From: Chimaeribacter coloradensis
GTDB taxonomy: Bacteria > Pseudomonadota > Gammaproteobacteria > Enterobacterales > Enterobacteriaceae
Length of the DNA: 64,000 nucleotides
Reading direction: 5' to 3'
NCBI RefSeq assembly: GCF_002858715.1
Contig: NZ_PJZH01000005.1
Coordinates: 62,001-126,000, forward strand
Position 1 is the first letter of the stretch. Each line of letters starts with the position of its first letter. The position numbers and the translations under genes are program-made. Below are positions 1-6,711 of this stretch, piece after piece. The notes beneath the pieces are model-generated. The model saw nothing but the letters and a program-made list of their open reading frames with translations, made no database searches and was not told the origin of the DNA.

Positions 1-1
1 C

Positions 2-289
2 GTCAGCGGCACCACCAACTTCGCCAACGAGCGGCTGGATCTCTCCATCAACCCGGACAGCAAAGGGCTGCGTATCATCACCCTGCGCTCACCGCTCTAC
101 GTGCGCGGCACCTTCAAAAACCCGGACGCCGGGGTAAAAGCGGGGCCGCTGCTCGCCCGTGGCGCTGCCGCTGTGGCGCTGGGTGCGGTGGTCGGCCCTG
201 CCGCCTCGCTGCTGGCGCTGATCTCCCCCAGCGAAGGGGAAGAGAACCAGTGCGGCCCGCTGTTGCAGAAAATGAAAGCCAGTAAGTAA
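2..289 (+). CDS. yhjG: AsmA-family protein YhjG, C-terminal end only
   Basis: Only the last 95 residues are present; the gene enters from the left edge in the frame that begins at base 2 and stops with TAA at 287-289. The fragment has the low-complexity beta-rich text of AsmA-like C-termini (NERLDLSINPDSKGLRI), then a Gly/Ala/Leu-rich helix and a final CGPLL segment. AsmA-family proteins are inner-membrane-anchored periplasmic proteins tied to envelope lipid homeostasis. Identification rests on this text together with the neighbours: yhjE and yhjD follow, as in E. coli. Transcription would end at the hairpin at 304-340. The function of YhjG itself is poorly known. Confidence 0.7.
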   Translation, partial: VSGTTNFANERLDLSINPDSKGLRIITLRSPLYVRGTFKNPDAGVKAGPLLARGAAAVALGAVVGPAASLLALISPSEGEENQCGPLLQKMKASK

Positions 290-303
290 ACCGCACCGGC
301 AAT

Positions 304-340
304 AAAAAAACCGCTCCCGTAAAGGAGCGGTTTTTGTTTT
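304..340. terminator. Bidirectional Rho-independent terminator
   Basis: Stem CCGCTCC/GGAGCGG around a CGTAAA loop, with an A-run on the left and a T-run on the right, so it can end yhjG on the plus strand and the 42-residue peptide gene at 346-474 on the minus strand. The same hairpin recurs at 861-890. Confidence 0.85.
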
Positions 341-345
341 TAGCG

Positions 346-474
346 TTACCTGGGCTGGAACAGATTCAGCTGAAGCTGAATGTTGGAGATATTAATCTGC
401 CAACCTTCCTCCGCAGCCGTCTGCATTACCAGCGCAACGAACAGCGTAATAAACAACTTACGCGTATTTCTCAT
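346..474 (-). CDS. 42-residue hydrophobic-N-terminus peptide, copy 1 (candidate type I toxin)
   Basis: Start ATG at 474-472, stop TAA at 348-346. An AGGGA Shine-Dalgarno sequence sits 7 nt upstream. The peptide begins MRNTRKLFITLFVALVMQTA: a basic head (R2, R5, K6), a hydrophobic stretch at residues 7-21, then a polar Gln/Asn-rich tail ending in QPR. It is identical to the product of 899-1027; the four nucleotide differences between the copies are all synonymous, which is good evidence that it is translated. I do not recognise the family. Layout (short membrane-active-looking peptide, long leader, divergent antisense RNA) suggests a type I toxin; a secreted peptide is the alternative. Confidence 0.6.
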   Translation of the reverse strand: MRNTRKLFITLFVALVMQTAAEEGWQINISNIQLQLNLFQPR

Positions 475-536
475 TGCCGAATCCCTGACAGGCGATCCGC
501 TATTTCTGCAAACCCACCGGGAAATTTCCAGAAAGA

Positions 537-557
537 CAAGCAGCGTGATACTGCTTG
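537..557 (-). promoter_or_regulatory. Leader hairpin of peptide gene 1, predicted target of the divergent RNA
   Basis: Plus-strand text: CAAGCAG (537-543), loop CGTGATA (544-550), CTGCTTG (551-557). In the minus-strand mRNA this forms a 7-bp stem 63-83 nt upstream of the start codon. Bases 543-557 are repeated exactly at 790-804, at the predicted 5' end of the plus-strand RNA, so the two transcripts can form 15 continuous base pairs. Confidence 0.6.
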
Positions 558-754
558 CACTTCACGGGGTAAATTTCCCGTTACCCAACGCCCGGTGACC
601 CGCTGCTAAACGGGCGGAACGGCCCCGGCAAGAGTCTACAAGTTTTAGTGTCCATAAAGAGCCTTTCGTATTTAATCTATTATTAATCAATTTTTTAATC
701 TCAATTAACCGTCAAATAAAAATGGGCATTCTGCCACTTTTTTCGACAAAGAGA

Positions 755-783
755 GTGACGAAGAGGAAACAGGGGGATATTAT
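755..783 (+). promoter_or_regulatory. Promoter of candidate antitoxin RNA 1
   Basis: GTGACG (755-760), 17-nt spacer, TATTAT (778-783). The same boxes with the same spacing occur at 1309-1337 in unit 2, while the sequence just downstream differs. Transcription would start near 789-791, at the first base of the pairing segment. Confidence 0.6.
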
Positions 784-789
784 TGTTTT

Positions 790-890
790 GCGTGATACTG
801 CTTGTGCATGTTTTTAAGCACCCTGTCTGCGTAGCCTGCTAACTGCGTAGCCAGATAAAAAAACCGCTCCCGTAAAGGAGCGGTTTTTGT
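790..890 (+). ncRNA. Candidate antitoxin small RNA 1
   Basis: Predicted RNA of about 100 nt between the promoter at 755-783 and the terminator at 861-890. Its 5' end (790-804, GCGTGATACTGCTTG) is identical to the plus-strand text of the leader hairpin of peptide gene 1 and is therefore complementary to that mRNA. The middle (819-855) is identical to 1376-1412 in unit 2. The geometry matches known divergent type I antitoxin RNAs such as OrzO, IstR-1 and OhsC. Ends are inferred, not measured. Confidence 0.55.
861..890. terminator. Bidirectional terminator shared by RNA 1 and peptide gene 2
   Basis: Stem 864-870/877-883 (CCGCTCC/GGAGCGG) with loop CGTAAA, A-run before and T-run after. On the plus strand it ends small RNA 1; on the minus strand it lies just after the stop codon of the second peptide gene. 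Confidence 0.85.
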
Positions 891-898
891 TTTTAGCG

Positions 899-1027
899 TT
901 ACCTGGGCTGGAACAGGTTCAGCTGAAGCTGAATGTTGGAGATGTTAATCTGCCAACCTTCCTCTGCAGCCGTCTGCATTACCAGCGCAACGAACAGCGT
1001 AATAAACAGCTTACGCGTATTTCTCAT
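899..1027 (-). CDS. 42-residue hydrophobic-N-terminus peptide, copy 2 (candidate type I toxin)
   Basis: Start ATG at 1027-1025, stop TAA at 901-899, with the same AGGGA ribosome-binding site as copy 1. The amino-acid sequence is identical to copy 1 over all 42 residues despite four third-position or synonymous changes (in the Leu, Ala, Asn and Leu codons). A longer in-frame extension upstream exists but lacks a ribosome-binding site and would run through the leader hairpin, so the 42-codon start is preferred. No homologue is recognised. The candidate function is membrane toxicity, by analogy with duplicated type I modules; this is inference. Confidence 0.6.
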   Translation of the reverse strand: MRNTRKLFITLFVALVMQTAAEEGWQINISNIQLQLNLFQPR

Positions 1028-1087
1028 TGCCGAATCCCTGACAGGCGATCCGCTATTTCTGCAAACCCACCGGGAAGTTTCCAGAAA

Positions 1088-1112
1088 GGCAGGCAGTATG
1101 CTGCTGCCTGCC
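1088..1112 (-). promoter_or_regulatory. Leader hairpin of peptide gene 2, predicted target of RNA 2
   Basis: GGCAGGCAG (1088-1096), loop TATGCTG, CTGCCTGCC (1104-1112): a perfect 9-bp stem in the minus-strand leader. Bases 1099-1111 recur at 1347-1359 in the plus-strand RNA; allowing one G-U pair, the complementarity extends to 16 positions (1096-1111 with 1344-1359). The hairpin holds the same place as in unit 1 but with different bases in both arms. Confidence 0.6.
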
Positions 1113-1232
1113 ATTCACGGGGGAAGAGTACCCGTTACCCAATGCCCGGTGACCCGCTGCTAAACAGGCGGAACGGCCCCGGCAAGAGTCTACAGGGTAG
1201 CGCGCTGATAAAGAGCCTTTCATATTTAATCT

Positions 1233-1238
1233 ATTATA
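1233..1238 (-). promoter_or_regulatory. Possible -10 box for peptide gene 2 mRNA
   Basis: TATAAT on the minus strand inside an A+T-rich block. The equivalent place in unit 1 (679-684) reads AATAAT. No convincing -35 box was found. A start here would give a leader of roughly 200 nt, as long leaders of type I toxin mRNAs often are. Confidence 0.35.
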
Positions 1239-1308
1239 AATCATTACTTTAAAATTAATTAAACATGAAATAAAAACGAGAATACCGGCATTTTTTTCTA
1301 TAAAGAGC

Positions 1309-1337
1309 GTGACGAAAATGCAGCAGGGGGATATTAT
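1309..1337 (+). promoter_or_regulatory. Promoter of candidate antitoxin RNA 2
   Basis: GTGACG (1309-1314), 17-nt spacer, TATTAT (1332-1337), matching the unit 1 promoter. The predicted start near 1344 again coincides with the first base of the pairing segment. Confidence 0.6.
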
Positions 1338-1343
1338 CGGTTT

Positions 1344-1441
1344 GTGTGCTGCTGCCTGCTTTTTTAAGTGAGATACACCCTGTCTGCGTAGCCTGCTAAC
1401 TGCGTAGCCAGACAAAAGAACCGCTGAAAAGCGGTTTTTTT
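1344..1441 (+). ncRNA. Candidate antitoxin small RNA 2
   Basis: Predicted RNA of about 98 nt from the promoter at 1309-1337 to the terminator CCGCT-GAAA-AGCGG plus T-run at 1421-1441. Its 5' segment (1344-1359) is complementary to the leader of peptide gene 2 and only poorly to that of gene 1. The body 1376-1412 is identical to that of RNA 1. This is the partner of the adjacent peptide gene, by analogy with OrzO/OrzP-type antitoxins. Confidence 0.55.
1421..1441 (+). terminator. Terminator of small RNA 2
   Basis: Five-bp stem CCGCT/AGCGG with GAAA loop followed by seven T. It also lies just past the end of cdh on the opposite strand, where the U-run would be interrupted. Confidence 0.75.
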
Positions 1442-1448
1442 GTGCCTG

Positions 1449-2228
1449 TTATCTGCTGGCTTGCGCATGCTGATTCCTCAGCAGTTGGCATTGGTGATCC
1501 TGTATCTCTTCAGCGGACGCAAGGTTCAGCGTCAGGAGATCACGCTCAATCGCCAGCAGCAGGAAATCCCCGCTTTTCGCCCTGACCATCGCCAGCCCGT
1601 AGTGCCCCATCGCCTCTTTGGCCCCCGGCACCCCCTCCGCCAGCAGGCGGAATGCACTGCGTTGCGCCAGCTCCTCCTGTGTGACGCGCCGCGCCAGCCA
1701 GGGCTGGCCGTCAAGCGTCAGCGGCTGCCAGCGTGGCGTGATGCGGCCATCGGCCGCCTGAAGCTGTTGACGCACGTCCGGCCGCAGGCAGGAGAGGTGA
1801 ATATGCAGCTGGTTCTGCGTCCGTCCCCATTCTGAGTTAATCGCCAAAGAAATCATGCTGTCATCAATCGGGTGGCCATAGCGGCGGGCCATCACGCCGC
1901 GTGCCTGCCACGCCTGCAAAAAAAAGTTGGGCGTTTTCGCCTCCAGCAGCGCCGGGCTTTCGATGCCGGTGATCTTTGCGCCCGGCAGCAGCAGGTATTG
2001 CAGCGGGCCGTTCTGGTCTTTCAGCACCACATACCCGGCTGCGGGGTTTGCCAGCGCGCAGGGGGCGGGCTGCCCGGTGCGCTGCAGGTTGGGCAGGCAT
2101 TGCTCGCTGACAATCTTCCATAAGGCGTCCGGGTGGGCCGGGCGCAGCCAGAGATATGCCCCGGCGGCCAGCAGGCACAAGGCAACCAGCGCACCAATCC
2201 AGACAACATAACTATGGGGTCGGGGCAT
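1449..2228 (-). CDS. cdh: CDP-diacylglycerol diphosphatase
   Basis: Hydrolyses CDP-diacylglycerol to CMP and phosphatidate at the inner membrane. The 259-residue product has one N-terminal membrane segment (residues 8-27) and a HIT-like catalytic HIHLSC motif at residues 142-147. It also carries the family blocks [29 protein letters not shown] and [11 protein letters not shown], all of which match E. coli Cdh closely. An ATG 12 codons further upstream has no ribosome-binding site; the start at 2228 has GGAA about 9 nt before it. In E. coli cdh lies elsewhere, so its place between yhjG and yhjE is a local rearrangement. Transcribed alone, toward the duplicated small-RNA units. Confidence 0.93.
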   Translation of the reverse strand: MPRPHSYVVWIGALVALCLLAAGAYLWLRPAHPDALWKIVSEQCLPNLQRTGQPAPCALANPAAGYVVLKDQNGPLQYLLLPGAKITGIESPALLEAKTPNFFLQAWQARGVMARRYGHPIDDSMISLAINSEWGRTQNQLHIHLSCLRPDVRQQLQAADGRITPRWQPLTLDGQPWLARRVTQEELAQRSAFRLLAEGVPGAKEAMGHYGLAMVRAKSGDFLLLAIERDLLTLNLASAEEIQDHQCQLLRNQHAQASR

Positions 2229-2304
2229 AAGCAGAATTCCGGTAAGGGGCTGAAAAGAGAGCATACGTCGGGCGTGTGACGAAAGAAAGGCGGGGCGCGG
2301 GCAG

Positions 2305-2329
2305 AAAAAAGCCGGTGCAGGGCACCGGC
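2305..2329 (-). terminator. Terminator of yhjE
   Basis: Eight-bp stem GCCGGTGC/GCACCGGC (2311-2318, 2322-2329) with the U-run on the minus strand (2305-2310). Confidence 0.85.
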
Positions 2330-2349
2330 CGGAAGACGGGGATGAAATG

Positions 2350-3672
2350 TTACAGCGCCTGGTGGCGGGTCTCTTTCATCAGCAGCAGCGCGATCAGCGT
2401 CAGGGTCGCCATCGCCGCCAGGTAGAAGCCGACGTAGGCGAGGCCGTAGTGGGTCGCCAGCCAGGTGGCGATGTACGGGGCCACCGAGGCACCGAGGATC
2501 GACGCCACGTTATAGGAGAACGACGCCCCGGTGTAGCGCACTTCGGTCGGGAACAGCTCCGGCAGCAGCGCGCCCATCGGGCCGAAGGTCAGCCCCATGA
2601 TGCTCAGGCCGAGCAGCAGGAAGCCCATCACCAGCACCTGGTTACCGGAGCCCAGCAGGCTTGGGAACACAAAGGCGAAGGCGATCATCAGCAGGGTAAT
2701 CGCGATCATGGTTTTGCGGCGGCCGAAGGCATCCGCCAGCAGCCCGGCCACCGGCACCATCACGCCGAAACCGATCACCGCCACCATCAGCATCCACAGG
2801 AAGCTGTTGCGCGAGTAGCCCAGCCCCAGCGGCTGCGCGGTGGTGCCGTAGGTCATGGAGTAGACCGTCATCAGGTAGAACAGGGTGTAGGTCGCCAGCA
2901 TGATAAAGGTGCCGAGAATGGTCGCCTTCATATGTTTGCTCAGCAGCGTGCCGAGCGGGATCTTCACCTGTTTGCCCGCTTTCGCCACCTTGGCAAACAC
3001 CGGGGTCTCATGCAGGGAGACGCGCACATAGAGGCCGATCAGCACCAGCGCAGAGGAGAGGATAAACGGCACACGCCAGCCCCACGACATAAACTGCTCA
3101 TCGGTCAGCAGCCAGGAGAGCAGCAGGAAAGTGCCGTTGGCAAAGAAGAAGCCGATCGGCGCGCCGAGCTGCGGGAAGGAGCCGTAGAGCGCCCGCTTTT
3201 TCGCCGGGGCATTTTCAGTGGCCAGCAGCGCCGCGCCGCCCCACTCGCCGCCGAGGCCCAGGCCCTGGCCGAAGCGTGCCAGCGCCAGCAGCAGCGGGGC
3301 GAACACGCCGATAGTGGCGTAGCTTGGCAGCAGGCCGATCAGGACGGTTGAGATCCCCATCGTCAGCAGCGACGCCACCAGCGTGACTTTGCGGCCGACG
3401 CGGTCGCCAAAGTGGCCGAACAGCGCTGAGCCAATCGGGCGTGCCACAAAGGCGATGGCGAAGGTCGCCAGGGATTGCAGCGTCGCCGCGGTCGGGTCAC
3501 CCTGTGGGAAGAAGATGTGCGGGAACACAATCACGGCCGCCGTGGCGTAGATGTAGAAATCAAAAAACTCGATGGCGGTACCAATAAGGGAAGCAACGAT
3601 CACTTTGCCGCGTGAGTTGGTCGGTGTGGCCTGTTGCTCAGAATCAATGGGCGGTGCGATGGTGGCTTGCAT
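2350..3672 (-). CDS. yhjE: MFS metabolite:H+ symporter YhjE
   Basis: A 440-residue, 12-helix major facilitator of the metabolite:H+ symporter family (relatives include ProP, ShiA and KgtP). The N-terminus reads [20 protein letters not shown], followed by the MFS signature loop [10 protein letters not shown] between helices 2 and 3, and a second DAFGRRK loop at mid-protein. Similarity to E. coli YhjE is very high along the whole length. The natural substrate of YhjE is not established. The gene is single, with its own terminator downstream, and stands next to yhjD as in E. coli. Confidence 0.93.
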   Translation of the reverse strand: MQATIAPPIDSEQQATPTNSRGKVIVASLIGTAIEFFDFYIYATAAVIVFPHIFFPQGDPTAATLQSLATFAIAFVARPIGSALFGHFGDRVGRKVTLVASLLTMGISTVLIGLLPSYATIGVFAPLLLALARFGQGLGLGGEWGGAALLATENAPAKKRALYGSFPQLGAPIGFFFANGTFLLLSWLLTDEQFMSWGWRVPFILSSALVLIGLYVRVSLHETPVFAKVAKAGKQVKIPLGTLLSKHMKATILGTFIMLATYTLFYLMTVYSMTYGTTAQPLGLGYSRNSFLWMLMVAVIGFGVMVPVAGLLADAFGRRKTMIAITLLMIAFAFVFPSLLGSGNQVLVMGFLLLGLSIMGLTFGPMGALLPELFPTEVRYTGASFSYNVASILGASVAPYIATWLATHYGLAYVGFYLAAMATLTLIALLLMKETRHQAL

Positions 3673-4000
3673 AAATGTATCTTATTTGTGATTTATGTAA
3701 AAAATCATCTTAAGCACAGCAAAGCGCCATTTCAACGCTGTAAAAACCGCCGGAAAGCGGCCTGGCGGCCAAAAGAGAATATTCTTTCTGAGATAACCGG
3801 TTTAGCGCTTCATAAGTTTGCGGTATGAATAAATCACAGCCGAAGACACCAGAAAACCGCTGAAGAAAATTTTCAGGGTAGTGAGATATGCTGGTTCCGG
3901 CTGAGGGGGTTGCCTTTTTTCAGCATCAATGGGAGGTTTTAGCTTCTTACATCAGCATATCATGCCAGGCATCAGGCGCTGCCTGGCATGATAGGGAGGT
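3673..4000. other. Intergenic region between yhjE and yhjD
   Basis: Must hold the yhjE promoter (minus strand). The only distinct structure is the inverted repeat at 3961-3990. No gene is supported. Confidence 0.6.
3961..3990. repeat. Perfect 11-bp inverted repeat downstream of yhjD
   Basis: CATGCCAGGCA (3961-3971) and TGCCTGGCATG (3980-3990) around an 8-nt loop. There is no U-run on either side, so it is not a typical terminator; it may protect the yhjD mRNA 3' end or be a REP-like palindrome. Confidence 0.6.
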
Positions 4001-5059
4001 TTATGGCGCTTTGGTCTGCGGCGGCGTGCCGATCGGCTGGTCGCCTTTGTATTTGGCGGTGGCGATCCAGGCGGCGCAGAACAGGGTCAGGCGGGCGAAA
4101 TAGTAGAAGAACGCCATCAACCCAATCACCGACCCAAAGGCCGCGCCGGAGGCTGATTTCGCCAGGCTCGGCAGCGTCAGGGTCATGATCATCTTAATCA
4201 CCTCAAAGCCGATGGCGGCAATCAGCGTCCCACGGAACAGCGCCTTTTTGCGCGGCTTGTGGCGCGGCAACATCCAGAAAATCCACAGGAACAGCAGATA
4301 GTTGGCGATGATCGAAATGCTCAGCGCGATGATGGTCATCGCCGGGCGCAGCCATTCCACGTGTGACAGCCCCAGCGCCCCGACAATCGCCTCCTGCGCC
4401 GACCCGGCCACCGACGTCAGCGACAGCGTCAGGATCAGCGCCACCACCAGCCCAATCAGCGAGATAAAATCGCGCAGGTAACGCAGGTAGATCTTCTCTT
4501 TATCCTGCGCGTTACGCTCCCAGACGTCGCGCGACTGGGCGAGGATCGCCTCACGCAGGTTGCCCATCCAGCTGATGCCGGAGTAGAGCGCCAGCAGTAA
4601 CCCGGTCAGGCCCACGGCGGTGCGCTGCTGGATGGCGGTGTTTACGGTGTTTTTCAGCGTGGCGGCCAGTGACGGGTCACTGATGCTGTTGACGATTTTG
4701 CCAATCAGCTCGGTAAGCAGATCGGGGTGGGAGGCCAGCACAAACCCCACGGCGGCAAATGACACCATCAGAATCGGAATCAGTGACAGGAACGAGAAGT
4801 AGGTGATCGCCGCGCCGAACTGGCTGCCCAGCCGGTCATTGAAGCGTTCTACCGCCCGCAGCACATGGGCGACCGGTGCCCAGGCCTGAAAGCGGGCCAC
4901 CAGCCGGGAGAAGCGGCTGATCTGGTGGTCGATATCGGCGTTGCCGGTTTTCACATTAATCAGCGGGGCCTCTTTGGGCTGATTATTGATGGCGTGCTCA
5001 GTGATAGTCGGGTGGTCGCTGCTCTGCGCCACGCGATGCAATTCGGAATCTTTCGGCAT
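4001..5059 (-). CDS. yhjD: YihY/BrkB-family inner-membrane protein YhjD
   Basis: A 352-residue protein of the YihY (BrkB) family with six predicted membrane segments: residues about 85-110, 125-150, 190-215, 240-260, 275-295 and 305-330. The family signature AAITYFSFLSLIPILMVSFA is near residue 85. E. coli YhjD (337 aa) is an inner-membrane protein in which point changes relieve the lethality of blocked Kdo biosynthesis, which led to the proposal that it helps move lipid IVA; its normal role is unsettled. The N-terminal 60 residues are soluble and less conserved. It is adjacent to yhjE as in E. coli and probably transcribed on its own. Confidence 0.9.
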   Translation of the reverse strand: MPKDSELHRVAQSSDHPTITEHAINNQPKEAPLINVKTGNADIDHQISRFSRLVARFQAWAPVAHVLRAVERFNDRLGSQFGAAITYFSFLSLIPILMVSFAAVGFVLASHPDLLTELIGKIVNSISDPSLAATLKNTVNTAIQQRTAVGLTGLLLALYSGISWMGNLREAILAQSRDVWERNAQDKEKIYLRYLRDFISLIGLVVALILTLSLTSVAGSAQEAIVGALGLSHVEWLRPAMTIIALSISIIANYLLFLWIFWMLPRHKPRKKALFRGTLIAAIGFEVIKMIMTLTLPSLAKSASGAAFGSVIGLMAFFYYFARLTLFCAAWIATAKYKGDQPIGTPPQTKAP

Positions 5060-5345
5060 TACGTACAGTGTCCTTTGTGAAAACGTCAGGGCTTGGGCTA
5101 ATTATAGCCGAGGCCGCCGCGCTTTCTGGTTTTACCCTGAAGAGTCAGCCGGATAGCGTAATGAAACGGTAAAAAACGGGCGTATTGAGTAAAGAATAGT
5201 CAGTTTTGCCCCCCGGCGGCGGCGGGCAGATAGGATGTGCTACGGTGTTATAGCTTATCCAACGCCATAAGACCTTTGTGGCCGGGCTCTTCCGGCCAAC
5301 CGTTTGATTATCAATATTTTACGAGTCAACAACAGGAACCTGCTG

Positions 5346-6356
5346 ATGAAACTGCTCCCGACCCTGGTGCCGGCACTGGCTATGCTGCCGTTTGCCGCGC
5401 TGGCTGCCCCGGCCACCTATGACGCCGAACTCTCCGGCTTTGCTTACCCCCACCCGGTTGAACATTTCACCTTTACTTCACAGGGTCAGCCGTTGCAGAT
5501 GGCCTATATGGACGTCAAACCGGCGAAGCCAAACGGCCAGACCGTGATGCTGATGCACGGTAAAAACTTCTGTGGGGCAACCTGGGAGCAGACCATCACC
5601 ACCCTGAGCGATGCCGGTTACCGCGTGGTGGTGCCGGACCAGATCGGCTTCTGCAAATCGTCCAAGCCGCAGCATTACCAGTTCAGCTTCCAGCAACTCG
5701 CCGCCAATACCCACGCGCTGCTGGAGAAACTTAACGTACAGAAGCTGACGGTCATGGGCCATTCGATGGGCGGGATGCTCTCCACCCGATACGCCCTGAT
5801 GTACCCGCAGCAGGTTGAACAGCTGGTGCTGGTCAACCCGATTGGGCTGGAGGACTGGAAAGCGCTCGGCGTGCCTTACCCGGGCATCGACGCTGCCTAT
5901 CAGGGCGAGCTGAAAACCGATGCGGACTCCATCCGCGCTTACCAGCGCAGCACCTACTACGCGAACCACTGGAAGCCGGAGTACGATCGCTGGGTCAACA
6001 TGCAGGCGGGCATGTATGCCGGGCCGGACAAGCAGAAAGTGGCGTGGGATCAGGCACTCACCACCGATATGGTGTTCACCCAGCCGGTGGTGTACGAGTT
6101 CCCGCACCTGAAAATGCCGACGCTGCTGCTGATTGGCGGCAAAGACAACACGGCGATCGGCAAAGCGCTGGCCCCGGCAGAGCTCAAACCGAAACTGGGG
6201 CGCTACGAAGAGCTGGGCAAACGCACCGCCGCGGCCATTCCGCAGTCGACGCTGGTGGAGTTCCCGGAGCTGGGCCACTCGCCGCAGATCCAGGACCCCG
6301 CCGCGTTCCACCAGGCATTAATGAAGTGGCTCAGCACCCCGCATAACGGCGCATAA
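5346..6356 (+). CDS. Periplasmic alpha/beta hydrolase
   Basis: A 336-residue alpha/beta-hydrolase with a cleavable signal peptide (MKLLPTLVPALAMLPFAALA, cut before APATYD), hence exported. It has the oxyanion-hole motif HGKNFCG and the nucleophile elbow GHSMGG with Ser140. An acid in GGKDN and the His of ELGHSP near residue 316 complete the triad. The start at 5346 has CAGGAA upstream; an earlier in-frame ATG at 5304 would bury the signal peptide. The substrate is unknown: the closest textual resemblance is to haloalkane dehalogenase/epoxide hydrolase-like esterases, but Ser as nucleophile makes an esterase or lactonase more likely. Monocistronic, with terminator at 6388-6416. Confidence 0.85.
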   Translation: MKLLPTLVPALAMLPFAALAAPATYDAELSGFAYPHPVEHFTFTSQGQPLQMAYMDVKPAKPNGQTVMLMHGKNFCGATWEQTITTLSDAGYRVVVPDQIGFCKSSKPQHYQFSFQQLAANTHALLEKLNVQKLTVMGHSMGGMLSTRYALMYPQQVEQLVLVNPIGLEDWKALGVPYPGIDAAYQGELKTDADSIRAYQRSTYYANHWKPEYDRWVNMQAGMYAGPDKQKVAWDQALTTDMVFTQPVVYEFPHLKMPTLLLIGGKDNTAIGKALAPAELKPKLGRYEELGKRTAAAIPQSTLVEFPELGHSPQIQDPAAFHQALMKWLSTPHNGA

Positions 6357-6711
6357 ACCGCCTGGTTTTCTGCCCTTTAACCCTGAAAGCCGTTGCGTTC
6401 GCGCTGCGGCTTTTTTACGCAAATTGCGCAACGCTTCAACGCCTCCCTCATAATCCCACACAATGTTTGTTGACAAATTTTAAAGTTTAAAATCCTTTTT
6501 AGCCGGGCTAACAACGATGTTATATTGATAACGAAAAGTTGAATTTTTCATATTTCTTGACCAGATATGTTAAGTTATTGTTAACTTCAGCCCTTCACCG
6601 GTTGTGGGAATAAAGGATGCAACGCCGCGATGCACACATTGCTGACGTTGTACGACTCAGCATGTTTTATTTTCATGAAGTTATTGTTTTTCAAGGATGC
6701 AGAGACGGGTT
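6357..6711 (+). promoter_or_regulatory. mqo upstream region with a candidate ArcA repeat
   Basis: A+T-rich 355 bp. GTTAA occurs at 6569-6573 and again at 6580-6584, exactly 11 bp apart, the spacing of direct repeats in ArcA sites. A TTGACA hexamer lies at 6470-6475, but no good -10 box follows at the usual distance. ArcA control of mqo would suit an aerobic respiratory enzyme; it is not shown here. Confidence 0.35.
6388..6416 (+). terminator. Terminator of the alpha/beta hydrolase gene
   Basis: Imperfect 10-bp stem (6388-6397/6402-6411) with TTCG tetraloop and six T. Confidence 0.75.

Larger units (their letters stand above)
303..857. repeat. Tandem repeat unit 1 (of 2)
   Basis: Left copy of a diverged tandem duplication of about 555 bp; the right copy is 860-1414. 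Both hold, in order, a terminator hairpin, the 42-codon reading frame on the minus strand, a leader with a hairpin, an A+T-rich divergent promoter region, and a plus-strand RNA gene with a 37-nt invariant body (819-855, identical to 1376-1412). The coding part and the RNA body are nearly unchanged, whereas the A+T-rich middle has drifted. Confidence 0.85.
860..1414. repeat. Tandem repeat unit 2 (of 2)
   Basis: Right copy of the duplication described at 303-857. Peptide reading frame, terminator and RNA body are conserved; the RNA pairing segment and its leader target have changed together, from GCGTGATACTGCTTG to TGCTGCTGCCTGC. Confidence 0.85.

Noticed and set aside
334-609. Plus-strand frames through repeat unit 1 (and the matching ones in unit 2)
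   Set aside because: They are antisense to the constrained 42-codon frame; their amino acids differ between units while those of the minus-strand frame do not.
820-855. Short repeats TGCGTAGCC in the small-RNA body, considered as a CRISPR-like array
   Set aside because: Only two short repeats per unit with no spacer regularity; better explained as RNA structure in a duplicated gene.
899-1114. 71-codon form of peptide copy 2
   Set aside because: The extra 29 codons run through the leader hairpin, have no ribosome-binding site, and are not conserved in copy 1.
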